Program-made: the position numbers and the translations under genes
The notes under the pieces: model-generated
What the model was told of the DNA's origin: nothing
The model's input: the letters and a program-made list of their open reading frames with translations, nothing else
Database searches by the model: none
From: an uncultured Alistipes sp.
Lineage (GTDB): Bacteria > Bacteroidota > Bacteroidia > Bacteroidales > Rikenellaceae
Assembly: GCA_947573795.1 (NCBI GenBank)
Contig: CANPHE010000002.1
Coordinates: forward strand, 1-64,000
Reading direction: 5' to 3'
DNA: 64,000 nucleotides
Shown here: positions 26,713-37,000 of the stretch, in pieces
How the letters are laid out: every line of letters starts with the position of its first letter
Position numbering within the stretch: the stretch's first letter is position 1

Positions 26713-27816
26713 TTACGGACGAATATCCCGACAATTCCGCTTAGCCGTGATCGTGCCGTCGTCGAGCACCACCACTCCGTATTCGGCGCGCAGCATGGTC
26801 CGCATCGTCGAGGCGTCGATGTTGTAACACGGCACCTCGCACGTCCCGAAACGACGGGTGACCGACTCCAACGGCTGCGGCGTCAGGCAGACCGTCGCGG
26901 CACCCTCGGCGGCGGCTTTCTCGGCCAGACGCCCCATACGCCGGGCGCATCCGCGCGGCAGGCGGTCCAACGACGTCACGCAGAGCATATAGACCCGCCC
27001 GGGGATCGTCAGGACCCGTTCCGTGGCATCTCCTTCTGCGTCGCGCAGAGCGAATTCGCTCACCAAAGGACGTACGGCAGGCAACTCGCCCGTCGTACGG
27101 GTATCGACCCACTCCCATTTCGTCTCGTCCTGCCACTCGGGATCGTCCAGTGCGAATTCGCGCACCTCTCCGGTCGCGATATTGCGATAGACCAGTACGG
27201 TCTGCGTTTCGCCCGGCTCGTAGAGGGGGTCCTGCATCGCCTCGCGGATATTCACGCCCACCTTATAGGGCAGGAAATCGATCAGGGGCAAATGGCGGTA
27301 GCAATAGTAACCCAACGACATGGCGAAGCAGAAAAATCCCGCCGTCAGAACGATCTCCAACGGCTTGAACGCGAAAATCTTGTCGGGAAGGTAACGCCAC
27401 CACACCACCAGGGCCAGCGGCAGCAGCACCAGATTCTTGGCGAAGGTCTGCCACGGGGTGAGTTTCAGCGCATCGCCGAAGCAACCGCAATCCTCGACCG
27501 GGATGAGCGTCGCGCTCAAGAGCGTCAGCACCGTAAAGAAGATCATCGACAGCACGGCGAAGATCGAGATGAGCCGGATACGCACCTTGAAAAGCAACAT
27601 GCAGCCCATCATCAGCTCGGCGCCGCACAACCAGATCGAAAACCACATCGAAGCCCCTCGAAGGAACTCCATGCCGTAGATCGAGAGATATTCGTTGACT
27701 TTGAGCGCTGTGCCCCACGGGTCGATCACCTTGACGAATCCCGAAGCGATAAACGTCGAGGCCAGGACGATCCGGCAGACATGCGACAGAATCTTGTATG
27801 CACGCGTCGTTCTCAT
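26713..27816 (-). CDS. DoxX/MauE-like membrane protein with periplasmic domain
   Basis: 367 aa. Four membrane helices in the first half carry the motif VEDCGCFGD, a cysteine pair typical of the MauE/DoxX-like group tied to quinone or disulfide chemistry. One more helix near 165-185 leads to a C-terminal region of about 180 residues that resembles a degraded thioredoxin-like domain (VYMLCVTSLDRLPRGCARR). It resembles a BT_3928-type family of unknown role conserved in Bacteroidetes. It overlaps tmk by 4 bp (ATGA). Confidence 0.75.
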   Translation of the reverse strand: MRTTRAYKILSHVCRIVLASTFIASGFVKVIDPWGTALKVNEYLSIYGMEFLRGASMWFSIWLCGAELMMGCMLLFKVRIRLISIFAVLSMIFFTVLTLLSATLIPVEDCGCFGDALKLTPWQTFAKNLVLLPLALVVWWRYLPDKIFAFKPLEIVLTAGFFCFAMSLGYYCYRHLPLIDFLPYKVGVNIREAMQDPLYEPGETQTVLVYRNIATGEVREFALDDPEWQDETKWEWVDTRTTGELPAVRPLVSEFALRDAEGDATERVLTIPGRVYMLCVTSLDRLPRGCARRMGRLAEKAAAEGAATVCLTPQPLESVTRRFGTCEVPCYNIDASTMRTMLRAEYGVVVLDDGTITAKRNCRDIRP

Positions 27817-28499
27817 CGCTCTGCGGTCAACGGAGCGAGCAAGGCTCCGATTTTACGGAAAATACCTTCGGGCGTATCCATCGCGCCCGAGGCATCGGAA
27901 CAATCGACCACCTGCAATGCGGAGTCCTCAACCGCAGCGGCGAGATAGACCTCCCGCACCCGGCGCTGCAACTCCAGCGACGCCTCGTGGATATCCTCAC
28001 CGCCATGCAGATACGCGCGGTCGTCGCCCTCGCGCGTTTCGGTAAGTTTGCGCTCGGTGAAGGCAAACGGCACGTCGAGGAACAGCGACAAATCGGGACG
28101 CGGAAGGTCGTTATGGCCGAACTCCAGCTCCTTGATCCACTGCATCAGGCGACGGCGCGGCTCCCCGTCGGGAAGTTTGGCGCACTGATAGCCGATATTC
28201 GAATAGACGTAGCGGTCCAACACCACGGCACGTCCCCGGGCGAGCCAGTTGCGGATCTGCCCGGCAGCTTCGGCACGGTCGCCGGCGAAAAGCAGGGCCA
28301 CCAGGTAGGGATCGACCCGATCGGCGGCGCCGAACTCTCCGCGCAGGAAACGCGCGATCAACTCCCCGTAGACCGGAGCGTCGAACCGCGGGAAGTGGAT
28401 ATACTCGCTCTCCACGCCGCGGGCGGCGAACCACTCGCGCAACATCCGGATCTGGGTCGATTTACCCGCACCGTCCAAACCTTCGAGTACGATAAACAT
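27813..28499 (-). CDS. tmk: Thymidylate kinase
   Basis: 228 aa. It phosphorylates dTMP to dTDP. The P-loop LEGLDGAGKST is at residues 5-15, the DRY-type motif is LDRYVYSN, and the base- and sugar-binding arginines are in DAPVYGELIARFLRGEFG. The lid is RKLTETREGDDRAY. The ATG at 28499 is chosen because it gives the family N-terminus MFIVLEG. It forms an operon with the DoxX-like gene. Confidence 0.94.
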   Translation of the reverse strand: MFIVLEGLDGAGKSTQIRMLREWFAARGVESEYIHFPRFDAPVYGELIARFLRGEFGAADRVDPYLVALLFAGDRAEAAGQIRNWLARGRAVVLDRYVYSNIGYQCAKLPDGEPRRRLMQWIKELEFGHNDLPRPDLSLFLDVPFAFTERKLTETREGDDRAYLHGGEDIHEASLELQRRVREVYLAAAVEDSALQVVDCSDASGAMDTPEGIFRKIGALLAPLTAER

Positions 28500-28519
28500 G
28501 GTGTAGTAGTTTAAAATTC

Positions 28520-28660
28520 GGTAACTATATACAAACCTTACACTTCGCCGCTTTGCCGATGGCCGGATCACTTCGGACCGACGATGACTCGCAGCCTTCG
28601 GCTGCGTTTACAAGTCTGACCCTCCCCTAAATCCCCTCCTCGGAGGGGACTTTTCCTGCA
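28520..28660 (+). repeat. Intergenic repeat family 2, forward copy
   Basis: Starts with GGTAACTATATAC and continues through GCAGCCTTCGGCTGCGTTTA and a GACCC...CCCCTCCTCGGAGGGG hairpin. It aligns along its length with the reverse complement of 61598-61739. The remaining bases to 28865 hold another GTATATAATTACC end (28836-28848) in the opposite orientation and no gene. Confidence 0.7.
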
Positions 28661-28865
28661 TCCCGCAAGGTTAGAGAGTAGTCCGCCCCTCCCCTTGCCT
28701 GCGTCGCAAGGCGAGCGCAATCGAACTTAGCTCAAATTGCCGAGCCGCCCCAACAGAAACACACGCTTGCCGCTTAGGGAACTTCCCGTGCAACCCGCAA
28801 ATGACAGCTTTTTAAAACAGTTACAGCGTTAAATCGTATATAATTACCCAATATTCCTTTCCTTT

Positions 28866-28985
28866 GTCGCAGCCTGCGGAGCAAGCATTGCGAGCCTCCG
28901 CCGGGGGAGGCTGCGGCTCGCACGGCTCCAAGGAGCCGCCGAAGACGGCAAGGCTAAGCCTTGCATTTCTCGCAGAAGGCACCTT
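28866..28985. repeat. GC-rich mosaic intergenic repeat, copy 6
   Basis: GCGAGCCTCCGCCGGGGGAG, then GGCTGCGGCTCGC and GAGCCGCCGAAGACGGCAAG, ending in AAGGCTAAGCCTTGC. These are the same modules as at 9658-9765 in the opposite orientation. It lies just downstream of sufS. Confidence 0.7.
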
Positions 28986-28998
28986 TTCTTCCGCTCCC

Positions 28999-30219
28999 CT
29001 ACCGCAGCATACGCACGGCGCGCTGCACCCCCGCAGCCAAGGCATCCACCTCCGAAAGTGTGTTGTAGAGGGCGAACGACGCCCGGCACATGCCCGTCAC
29101 GCCGTAGTGGGTCATCACCGGCTCGGCGCAATGCTGCCCCGTGCGTATGGCGATGCCCAATTTGTCGAGGATCATCCCCAAATCATAAGGGTGCACCCCC
29201 TCGATATCGAACGACACGATGGCGCATTTGCCCGGCGTCGTTCCGTAGATACGCAATCCGTCGATCGCCGAGAGACGCTCCGTAGCCCGCGCGAGCAACG
29301 CCCCTTCGTGCGCCTCGATCGCTGCCGGATCGAACTGCCGCACGAACCGAACGGCCTCGCCCAGGCCGATCGCACCGATAAAATTGGCCGTACCGGCCTC
29401 GAAACGCAGCGGCACGGGAGCATAGGTGGTTCGCTCGAACGACACCCGATCGACCATGTCGCCGCCACCCAGGAAGGGCGGCATCCGCTCCAGCAGTTCG
29501 CGCTTGCCGTACAACACGCCGATGCCCGTCGGGCCATAGAGTTTGTGTCCCGAGAAGGCGTAGAAATCGCAATCCAGCGCCCGGACGTCGACGCCCCCGT
29601 GCACGACGCCCTGGCAGCCGTCCACCACCGCAATGGCCCCCACGGCATGCGCAGCGTCGACGATCGGCCGCAGATCGGGCCGCGTACCCAGCACGTTCGA
29701 CGCCTGCGTCACCGCAACGACGCGCGTACGCGCATCGACGATCGTCGGCAGCAACTCCGTGCGCAGCGCCCCGTCGTCGCCGAAGGGCAGCACCCGGATC
29801 TCGGCCCCCTTGCGCTCGGCGAGCAGTTGCCAGGGAACGATATTCGAATGGTGCTCCATCTCGCTGACGACAATGTTGTCGCCCGCCTCGACGAAACGCT
29901 CGCCCCAGGCATAGGCCACCGTATTGAGTGCCGACGTAGCACCCGCCGTGAAAACGACCTCCTCGCGGCTCGCGGCTCCGATGAAGTCGGCGATCCGCCC
30001 GCGGGCCTCCTCGTAGAGCTCCGTAGTCTGCTCCGAAAGCCAGTGCACACCGCGGTGGACGTTGGCATTCAGCTCGCAATGGATGCGATCGACCGCCTCG
30101 ATCACCTGCCGGGGTTTCTGCGCCGTGGCACCGCTGTCGAGGTAGACGAGCGGCTTGCCGTAGACTTCGCGCGCGAGGATCGGAAACTCGGCGCGTATTT
30201 TTTCCACATCGAAATTCAT
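28999..30219 (-). CDS. sufS: Cysteine desulfurase SufS
   Basis: 406 aa. A PLP enzyme that supplies sulfur for Fe-S assembly. The PLP lysine is K226 in FSGHKLYG, and the persulfide-forming cysteine is C364 in RTGQHCAEP, the group II (SufS/Csd) motif. N-terminal sequence FPILAREVYGKPLVYLDSGA is typical. The ATG is in an ATGA overlap with sufD. It is the last gene of the suf operon. Confidence 0.95.
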   Translation of the reverse strand: MNFDVEKIRAEFPILAREVYGKPLVYLDSGATAQKPRQVIEAVDRIHCELNANVHRGVHWLSEQTTELYEEARGRIADFIGAASREEVVFTAGATSALNTVAYAWGERFVEAGDNIVVSEMEHHSNIVPWQLLAERKGAEIRVLPFGDDGALRTELLPTIVDARTRVVAVTQASNVLGTRPDLRPIVDAAHAVGAIAVVDGCQGVVHGGVDVRALDCDFYAFSGHKLYGPTGIGVLYGKRELLERMPPFLGGGDMVDRVSFERTTYAPVPLRFEAGTANFIGAIGLGEAVRFVRQFDPAAIEAHEGALLARATERLSAIDGLRIYGTTPGKCAIVSFDIEGVHPYDLGMILDKLGIAIRTGQHCAEPVMTHYGVTGMCRASFALYNTLSEVDALAAGVQRAVRMLR

Positions 30220-31040
30220 CGTATCTGCTCCATTTTCGCGGCGACCCGTTCCATCACCGCGTCGCACAGCGGCTCCAGGCCGCAGCGACGCACCACGTCG
30301 CCGACGAATCCTTCGATCTGCAAGCGTCGTGCCTGCATCTCGCTCAATCCGCGCTGACGCATGTAGAGAATCGCCTCGGAGTCCATCTGTCCGACCGTCG
30401 CGCCGTGCGAACACTTCACATCGTCGGCATAGATTTCCAACTGCGGACGCGTCACGATACGCGCCGTGTCGCTCAACAGGATATTGCGGCTCTGCTGCTG
30501 CGCATCGGTCCGCTGGGCATCGGGAGCCACGTATACCATACCGCCGAAGCGGCATACGGCATCGTCCGCGGCGATACCCTTCACACGCGAATCGCTGCGA
30601 CAGTCGGCCACGAGGTGCTCCGTGCGCAGATCGAGCTCCGCATGCTCCTCGCCCGCGGCGAAGAAGACGCCGCCCAGTTCGCTCTCGGCTCCGGCTCCCT
30701 CCAGACGCATGCGGTAGGAGGCCCGTCCGCCTGCGAGCAGCACGCTCGTGGTGCGGCAGCGGCTTCCGGCCGCCTGCGTCACCGCCACGTCGGCCGCAGC
30801 ATCGGCCAAAAACAAGTGGACCAACTCCAGCCGCGCACCCTCGTCGAGACGGCACTCCACGCGGCACTCCACGGCCTCACGGTGCACGACGACGAGCTGC
30901 GTCGCTGCGCCCCCGGCCACCTCGACGCACAAACGTGCGGGATCGGTGGCGACCAGCGGCATCGGCTCGGCACCTTCGATGCGCAGCACCTCCTGCGACA
31001 CGCGCCGCCAGCCTTCGGTCCCAAAATCGAAAGTCGTCAT
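30216..31040 (-). CDS. sufD: Fe-S assembly scaffold component SufD, short form
   Basis: 274 aa. The C-terminal two thirds match the SufBD beta-helix and end region (VTRPQLEIYADDVKCSHGATVGQ, then LYMRQRGLSEMQARRLQIEGF). SufD is usually about 420-450 aa; here the N-terminal helical domain and part of the helix are missing, and no coding continues upstream because sufC overlaps its start by 4 bp. It forms the SufBC2D scaffold in the cytoplasm. It is either a natural short form or a reduced one. Confidence 0.88.
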   Translation of the reverse strand: MTTFDFGTEGWRRVSQEVLRIEGAEPMPLVATDPARLCVEVAGGAATQLVVVHREAVECRVECRLDEGARLELVHLFLADAAADVAVTQAAGSRCRTTSVLLAGGRASYRMRLEGAGAESELGGVFFAAGEEHAELDLRTEHLVADCRSDSRVKGIAADDAVCRFGGMVYVAPDAQRTDAQQQSRNILLSDTARIVTRPQLEIYADDVKCSHGATVGQMDSEAILYMRQRGLSEMQARRLQIEGFVGDVVRRCGLEPLCDAVMERVAAKMEQIR

Positions 31041-31792
31041 TGTCCGCCGTATTGGTTGATAAGCCAGTCGTAACCCTCCTTTTCCAGTTTGAGGGCCAAA
31101 GTCTTGTCGCCCGTATAGATGATGCGGCCCTTGTAGAGGACATGCACCACGTCGGGGACGATATAATCCAGCAAACGCTGGTAGTGCGTGATGACCACCG
31201 TAGCGTTCTGGGGCGTATGGAGCTTCGTCACGCCCGTAGCGACGATGCGCAGAGCGTCGATATCCAGTCCCGAGTCGGTCTCGTCGAGGATGGCCAGCTG
31301 CGGATCGAGCATCGCCATCTGGAAAATCTCGTTTTTCTTCTTCTCGCCGCCCGAGAAACCCTCGTTCACGGCACGCGACGTGAGTTTGGTATCCAACTCC
31401 ACGATCGCGCTCTTTTCGCGCATCAGTTTGAGGAACTGCGCAGCCGTCAAGGGCTCTTCGCCGCGGAATTTACGCTGTTCGTTAACGGCCAGCTTCATGA
31501 AGTTGGCCATCGTGACGCCCGGAATCTCCACCGGATACTGGAATCCGAGGAACAGTCCCAGCCGGGCGCGATCCTCGATCGACATCGACAGCAGATCGCG
31601 GCCCAGGAACGACACGCTGCCCTCGGTGACCGTAAATTTTTCGTTGCCGGCCAGCACCGACGCCAAGGTCGACTTTCCGGAGCCGTTGGGCCCCATGATC
31701 GCGTGGACCTCGCCGGCACGGACTTCGAGGTCGATACCCCGCAGAATCTCCTTGCCGTCGACCGACGCATGCAGATTTTTTACACTCAACAT
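31037..31792 (-). CDS. sufC: Fe-S assembly ATPase SufC
   Basis: 251 aa, a soluble ABC-type ATPase that drives SufBD. Walker A GPNGSGKS is at residues 34-41, the signature is FSGGEKKKNE, and Walker B is LAILDETDSGLDIDAL, the SufC variant. Length is normal. It overlaps sufD by 4 bp and the upstream flavoprotein gene by 7 bp, so translation is probably coupled. Confidence 0.97.
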   Translation of the reverse strand: MLSVKNLHASVDGKEILRGIDLEVRAGEVHAIMGPNGSGKSTLASVLAGNEKFTVTEGSVSFLGRDLLSMSIEDRARLGLFLGFQYPVEIPGVTMANFMKLAVNEQRKFRGEEPLTAAQFLKLMREKSAIVELDTKLTSRAVNEGFSGGEKKKNEIFQMAMLDPQLAILDETDSGLDIDALRIVATGVTKLHTPQNATVVITHYQRLLDYIVPDVVHVLYKGRIIYTGDKTLALKLEKEGYDWLINQYGGQ

Positions 31793-32358
31793 ATCTTTTT
31801 CGCCAATTTCTTACATTTCATTATTTCGCGCGGAGTCAATCCGCCCCGCTTGCGGCAACCGCCCTTGGCCAAGGTGCCGACCACCTTGTAACCGCTCCAT
31901 TTCAAAATCTCGCGCACCGCGCGGAAGACGCCGCTCGTCTGGCCGAACCAGACGTTGAAAGGCCACACCGTATTGCACGCCGAGACCACGACGGCCCGTT
32001 TGCCCTTGTGCAGCGGTACGGGCATTCCGTTCTCGCGCTCGCCCATCATCGCGTAGACCACCCGGTCGAACAACACCTTCAGGCAGCCGTTCATGTTGCC
32101 CCAGTAACAGGGCGACCCGACGATGAGCGCATCGGCTTCGCGCAACAGCTCGGCGACGCGGTGTCCGTCGTCCTCCGGAAGCGCGCAGCGCCCCGACGTG
32201 CGGCAGCGCATGCAGCCCGTACAAGGCCTCACGTGCAGATCGTGCACGAACAGCTCCTCGACCCGACACCCGTCCGGCAGGTTCTTCGCGACGTGCCCCA
32301 ACATCTGCGACACTACGCCCCCGCGGCGCGGACTACCGTTCAATACGACGATCTTCAT
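31786..32358 (-). CDS. Iron-sulfur flavoprotein-like NAD(P)H-dependent oxidoreductase
   Basis: 190 aa, a flavodoxin-like FMN-reductase fold (LNGSPRRGGVVSQML for the FMN phosphate, GSPCYWGNMNGCLKVLFDR). It carries a compact cysteine motif, C46-x2-C49-x2-C52-x5-C58, the spacing that binds a [4Fe-4S] cluster in the archaeal iron-sulfur flavoprotein Isf. It lies inside the suf operon, 12 bp after sufB and overlapping sufC, so it is co-expressed with Fe-S assembly. A role as electron donor or as a Suf client is inferred. Confidence 0.8.
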   Translation of the reverse strand: MKIVVLNGSPRRGGVVSQMLGHVAKNLPDGCRVEELFVHDLHVRPCTGCMRCRTSGRCALPEDDGHRVAELLREADALIVGSPCYWGNMNGCLKVLFDRVVYAMMGERENGMPVPLHKGKRAVVVSACNTVWPFNVWFGQTSGVFRAVREILKWSGYKVVGTLAKGGCRKRGGLTPREIMKCKKLAKKIC

Positions 32359-32370
32359 CTTCTCAGCCGA

Positions 32371-33822
32371 TCAACCCACCGATCCTTCCAAACTGATGGC
32401 CAACAATTTCTGAGCCTCGACAGCGAATTCCATCGGCAGCTTGGCCAACACTTCGCGGGCATAGCCGTTGACGATCAGCCCCACGGCATCCTCGGTCGAA
32501 AGACCGCGCTGGTTGCAGTAGAAAAGCTGGTCCTCGGAGATTTTCGAGGTCGTAGCCTCGTGCTCCAACACCGCCGTGCGATTGCGGCAATCCACCTCGG
32601 GGAAGGTGTGCGCACCGCAACGGTCGCCGATCAGCAGCGAATCGCACTGCGAATAGTTGCGGGCATTCTCCGCAGCGCGGGCCACACGGACCAGTCCGCG
32701 GTAGGCATTCTGGCTCCGCCCGGCCGAGATACCCTTCGAGACGATCCGGCTGCGGGTGTTGCGCCCCAGGTGGATCATCTTCGTACCCGTATCGGCCTGC
32801 TGGAAATTGTTGGTCATGGCCACCGAGTAGAACTCCCCGACCGAGTTATCTCCGGCCAGGATGCAGCTCGGGTATTTCCACGTGATGGCCGAACCGGTCT
32901 CGACCTGCGTCCACGACAGACGCGCGTTCTCGCGGCAAATGCCGCGCTTGGTAACGAAGTTGTAGATGCCGCCGCGCCCCTCGCGGTCGCCCGGGTACCA
33001 GTTCTGCACCGTGGAGTACTTCACCTCGGCATCCCGCTCCACGACGATCTCCACCACGGCGGCATGCAGTTGGTTTTCATCGCGCCGCGGCGCCGTGCAA
33101 CCCTCCAGATAGCTGACGTAGGCACCTTCGTCGGCGACGATCAGCGTGCGTTCGAACTGCCCCGTACCCGCCGCATTGATGCGGAAATAGGTCGACAATT
33201 CCATCGGACACCGCACCCCCTTGGGGATGTAGCAGAACGAGCCGTCCGAAAAGACGGCGGCGTTCAGGGCCGCATAGAAATTGTCGGTATAGGGCACGAC
33301 GCTGCCCAGGTATTTTTTCACCAGCTCGGGATAATCGCGCAACGCCTCGGAGATCGAACAGAAGACGATGCCCTTCTCGGCAAGGGTCTCCTTGAAGGTG
33401 GTTTTCACCGACACGGAGTCCATCACGGCGTCGACCGCGACACCGGCCAGCGCCATCTGCTCCTCGAGCGGAATGCCCAGTTTGTCGAACGTGCGTTTCA
33501 ATTCGGGGTCCACCTCGTCCATCGACTTCGGCCCCTTCTTGGGCTTCGGGGCGGCGTAATAGATGATATCCTGGAAATCGATCTCCGGGATGGTCAGGTG
33601 GGCCCATGTCGGAGGCGTGAGCGTCAGCCAGTGACGGTAAGCCGCCACGCGCCGCTCGGTCATCCACTCCGGCTCGCCCTTCTTCGCGGAGATCAGGCGT
33701 ACGACCTCCTCGCTCAGACCCCGACCGATAGTCTCGGTCTCGATGTCCGTCGTGAAGCCGTATTTGTATTCTTGTTCTTCGATCCGCTCCAGCAGATCCT
33801 TGTCTTTCTCAGCCATTGCCAA
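32371..33822 (-). CDS. sufB: Fe-S assembly scaffold SufB
   Basis: 483 aa, full length. It carries the nascent cluster in SufBC2D. The family core is clear: [32 protein letters not shown], and the C-terminal [20 protein letters not shown] stretch with the conserved glutamate and histidine ligand region. It is the first gene of the operon, with a -7 box at 33874-33867 on the minus strand. Confidence 0.96.
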   Translation of the reverse strand: MAMAEKDKDLLERIEEQEYKYGFTTDIETETIGRGLSEEVVRLISAKKGEPEWMTERRVAAYRHWLTLTPPTWAHLTIPEIDFQDIIYYAAPKPKKGPKSMDEVDPELKRTFDKLGIPLEEQMALAGVAVDAVMDSVSVKTTFKETLAEKGIVFCSISEALRDYPELVKKYLGSVVPYTDNFYAALNAAVFSDGSFCYIPKGVRCPMELSTYFRINAAGTGQFERTLIVADEGAYVSYLEGCTAPRRDENQLHAAVVEIVVERDAEVKYSTVQNWYPGDREGRGGIYNFVTKRGICRENARLSWTQVETGSAITWKYPSCILAGDNSVGEFYSVAMTNNFQQADTGTKMIHLGRNTRSRIVSKGISAGRSQNAYRGLVRVARAAENARNYSQCDSLLIGDRCGAHTFPEVDCRNRTAVLEHEATTSKISEDQLFYCNQRGLSTEDAVGLIVNGYAREVLAKLPMEFAVEAQKLLAISLEGSVG

Positions 33823-33866
33823 TGGAATATCGTACGAAAACGATTGCTACGCATGCAACCGATCTG

Positions 33867-33874
33867 CAAAAATA
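33867..33874 (-). promoter_or_regulatory. -7 box of the suf operon
   Basis: TATTTTTG on the minus strand, about 44 bp before the sufB ATG. No clear -33 partner at normal distance and no recognisable IscR-type site is seen. Confidence 0.45.
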
Positions 33875-34095
33875 CAAAATCAAATCCGAATATCATAACG
33901 CAGCCCGCAGGTTTTGGTCCGGCAGCACTTCGAAGTCCGTCTATGCCCGGGATTCACAATTCGTGCCGGGCCGATCCGCCCCAACAGGCTGCACGGCGAA
34001 ACGTCCGCCGCAGCAATGCCGCGAACGCCCCCCGCAACCGTCGAGAACCTCCGAGCGGTGCAAGCGGACGAACCGCCATCCCGAAACGAAAACCG

Positions 34096-37000
34096 TTATT
34101 TCTGTTTGGGCTCGGGATTGTTTTTCAGGTTGTGCGTACGCAGGTACTCGGCCGGCGACATTTGATAACGCTCGCGGAAGCAACGGCTGAAATAGCCCGG
34201 ATCGGAAAAACCGACCTTATAGGCCACTTCCGACACGGAGAACTGTCCGGTCCGCAGCAGCAGTTTCGATTTGGTGATCCGATACTCCTTGATAAGCTCG
34301 ACGGGCGATTTTCCGGTCAGACTCTTCAGCTTGTTGTACATGGTCGTACGCCCCAGTCCGAGGTGGGAAGCCAACTGGTCGATGGTCAGGTCGGAATTCT
34401 CCACATTGTCGCTCAGCCACGACAGCACGTCCTTCATGAAAGCCTCGTCGCGGTCGGTCACGACGACATCCTCGACGACCAGTTCGACGGCCTTGTTGCG
34501 GGCCGACTGCGACGAGAATTTCTCGAACAATTTGCGCCGCTGCGTGAGCAGATTATCGATCCGCGCGAGCAACAGTTCGATGCTGAACGGCTTGGTGATA
34601 TAACCGTCCGCACCGTACTCCATGGCCTTCACCCGGTCGTCGGGCGAATGGCGGGCCGTGAGCATGACGATCGGAATATGGCTCGTCGTGAAGTCGCCGC
34701 GCAGCTTGGCGACCAGCTCGATACCGTCCATGCGGGGCATCATCAGGTCGGTGACGATGATATCGGGCATGTCGGTGCGAATCTTCTCCAACGCCTCCAC
34801 GCCGTCGTCGGCTTCGAGCACATGATAGGTATCGATCAAGCTGTTGTACATGAAGATACGCAGCTCGCGGTTATCCTCGACCAACAGAATCTTCTGCGCA
34901 TCCTCGGGCGGCCGCACGTCCGAACGGCGCTGGCTGTCGGCGGGCGTGAAGTCGCTGACCAGGTAGTCGCCCTTCGCATTGCGTCCGGCAGCCCCCGTGA
35001 AATCGATCTGCTCCATGCCGAAATGGACGTTGCCCAGACGGAGCTTCACGGTGAAGGCCGAACCCTCGCCCTGACGGCTTTCGACCGAGATTTCGCCGTG
35101 GTGCAGCGCCACGATCTCGCGACAGAGCGCCAGACCGATACCCGACCCCTTCATGCTGGGGTCGACGGCGCGCGACGCCTGGGCGAAGCGTTCGAAAATC
35201 GTATCGAGCTTATCCTTCGGAATACCGATACCCGTATCGCGCACGGTGAGCGACACCCACTCCTCCTCATCGCGCTGGGTGAGAATCACCTCGATCCTAC
35301 CGCCCGAAGGGGTGAATTTCAAAGCATTGGATAACAGGTTATAAACGACGCTCTCCATGCGTTCGATATCGATCCACACCAGGATCGAACGACGCGAAAC
35401 CGTGAACAGCAAGTCGATTTTCCGTTCGGCCGCCAGCTCGCGGAAATCGTCCAACGCGTCTTCGACGACCGGCACCAGGTCCACGCGCGAGATTTTCAGC
35501 TCCATCTTCTCCTTGATGATCTTGCGGAAGTCGAGCAGCTGGTTGATGAGCGAAAGCATCCGCTTGGCATTGCGGTGGGCCAGCGTCAGGCTGCTTTCGC
35601 CGCGGGGCGAGAGTTTGTCGTGCTTGCGCACGTCCTCGATACCGCCCAGAATAAGCGTCAGCGGCGTGCGCAACTCGTGCGATATGTTGGTGAAGAAGCG
35701 CAGTTTGAGATCGGCCATATCCTGCTCGACGCTCGCTTCGCGACGGATGCGCGCCACCGAATCGATCGTCGAGAAAACCACGAAAATCAGCATCACCGCC
35801 AAAATCGCGTAGAGCGCCTTGGCCCACCAGGTAAGCCAGGGGGGGGGTAACACCTCGACGGGCATCGAAATACCTTCGTCGGCAGCCTCGACCGTTCCGA
35901 CGAAGGCCTTGACGCGCAGGTTGTAGCTGCCGATCGGCAGATTGGAGTAGGCCGCCTGGTTCGCAGGCCCCGAGATATTCCAGTCCTGGTCGTACCCTTC
36001 GAGTTTGTACATGTACCCCACGACGTGCCGGATCGCGAAATTGAGCGACGCGAACTCCATGCGGAAATTGGAGAAATTGTACGGAAGAACGACCCGATCG
36101 GCTTCGGTCACGGGCTTGGCCAACGGCGAGCGGGGTCCGGCGACGACGGGGCGGTTCCGCACGTCGAACTCCGTGAAACGCAATTTGTAGTCGATCTTCG
36201 GCAGCTGCATCTTCCCCGGCTCGAAACGATAGAGATTGCGCCCCCCGCCGAACAGCAGGTCGCCGTTGGATGCGGTCGCGGCCGTCGCTTCGCTGAAAAG
36301 CGAGGTGCGGTCGTTGTCGTAGAACCGATATTCGGAGAAACGTTCGCTCCCTGCATCGAAACGCGAAACGGCGTTGTGGGTTGAGACCCACACGTCGCCC
36401 TGCCGATCCTCCGTGACGGCCAGGCAGATATTGCTCGACAGACCGTGGGTTTTGTCGTAGCATTTGAACCGGGGGATGCCCTGCTCGTCGTAATCCGCAA
36501 TGAGGTTCAATCCGCCGCCGTAGGTCGCCAGCCACACCCGGCCCTGCGAATCCTTGAGCATGTGGATGATATCGTTGTTGCCGAGCGACGATGCATCTCC
36601 CGGAATCTTCCGCGCCCGCAGGAAGCGCATCCGCCGGAAATCCTCCGTAGGATCGAACACCAGCAGTCCGTCGACCGTAGCGACGAGCATCCTGTTCGGA
36701 CCGTCGCACAGCAGCCACCGCGCCCGCGCGGCATCCTCCAAGGGATACTGCGTCAGCAGGTTGCCCGCATGGATGAACCGCTCCCCGTCGCGGTGCTCCA
36801 GCAGATCGATACCTCCGCCGTAAGTCGCGACCCAGATACGGCCCGCACCGTCCTCGGCGATGGAGTAGATATCGTCGTGACTGAGCGAAAACTCCTCCTC
36901 CGGAGCGTGGGCATAATGTTTCGTGCGGAAATCGAATCCGTCGCCCACGGGGGTCAGCCGATAGAGTCCGTCGCCCTTCGTACCGACCCAGATGTCGCCC

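Noticed and set aside
28999..30867. A 622-codon frame making SufS look N-terminally extended
   Set aside because: The SufS N-terminus starts at 30219 with an ATGA overlap with sufD. The extra 216 codons lie out of frame across sufD.
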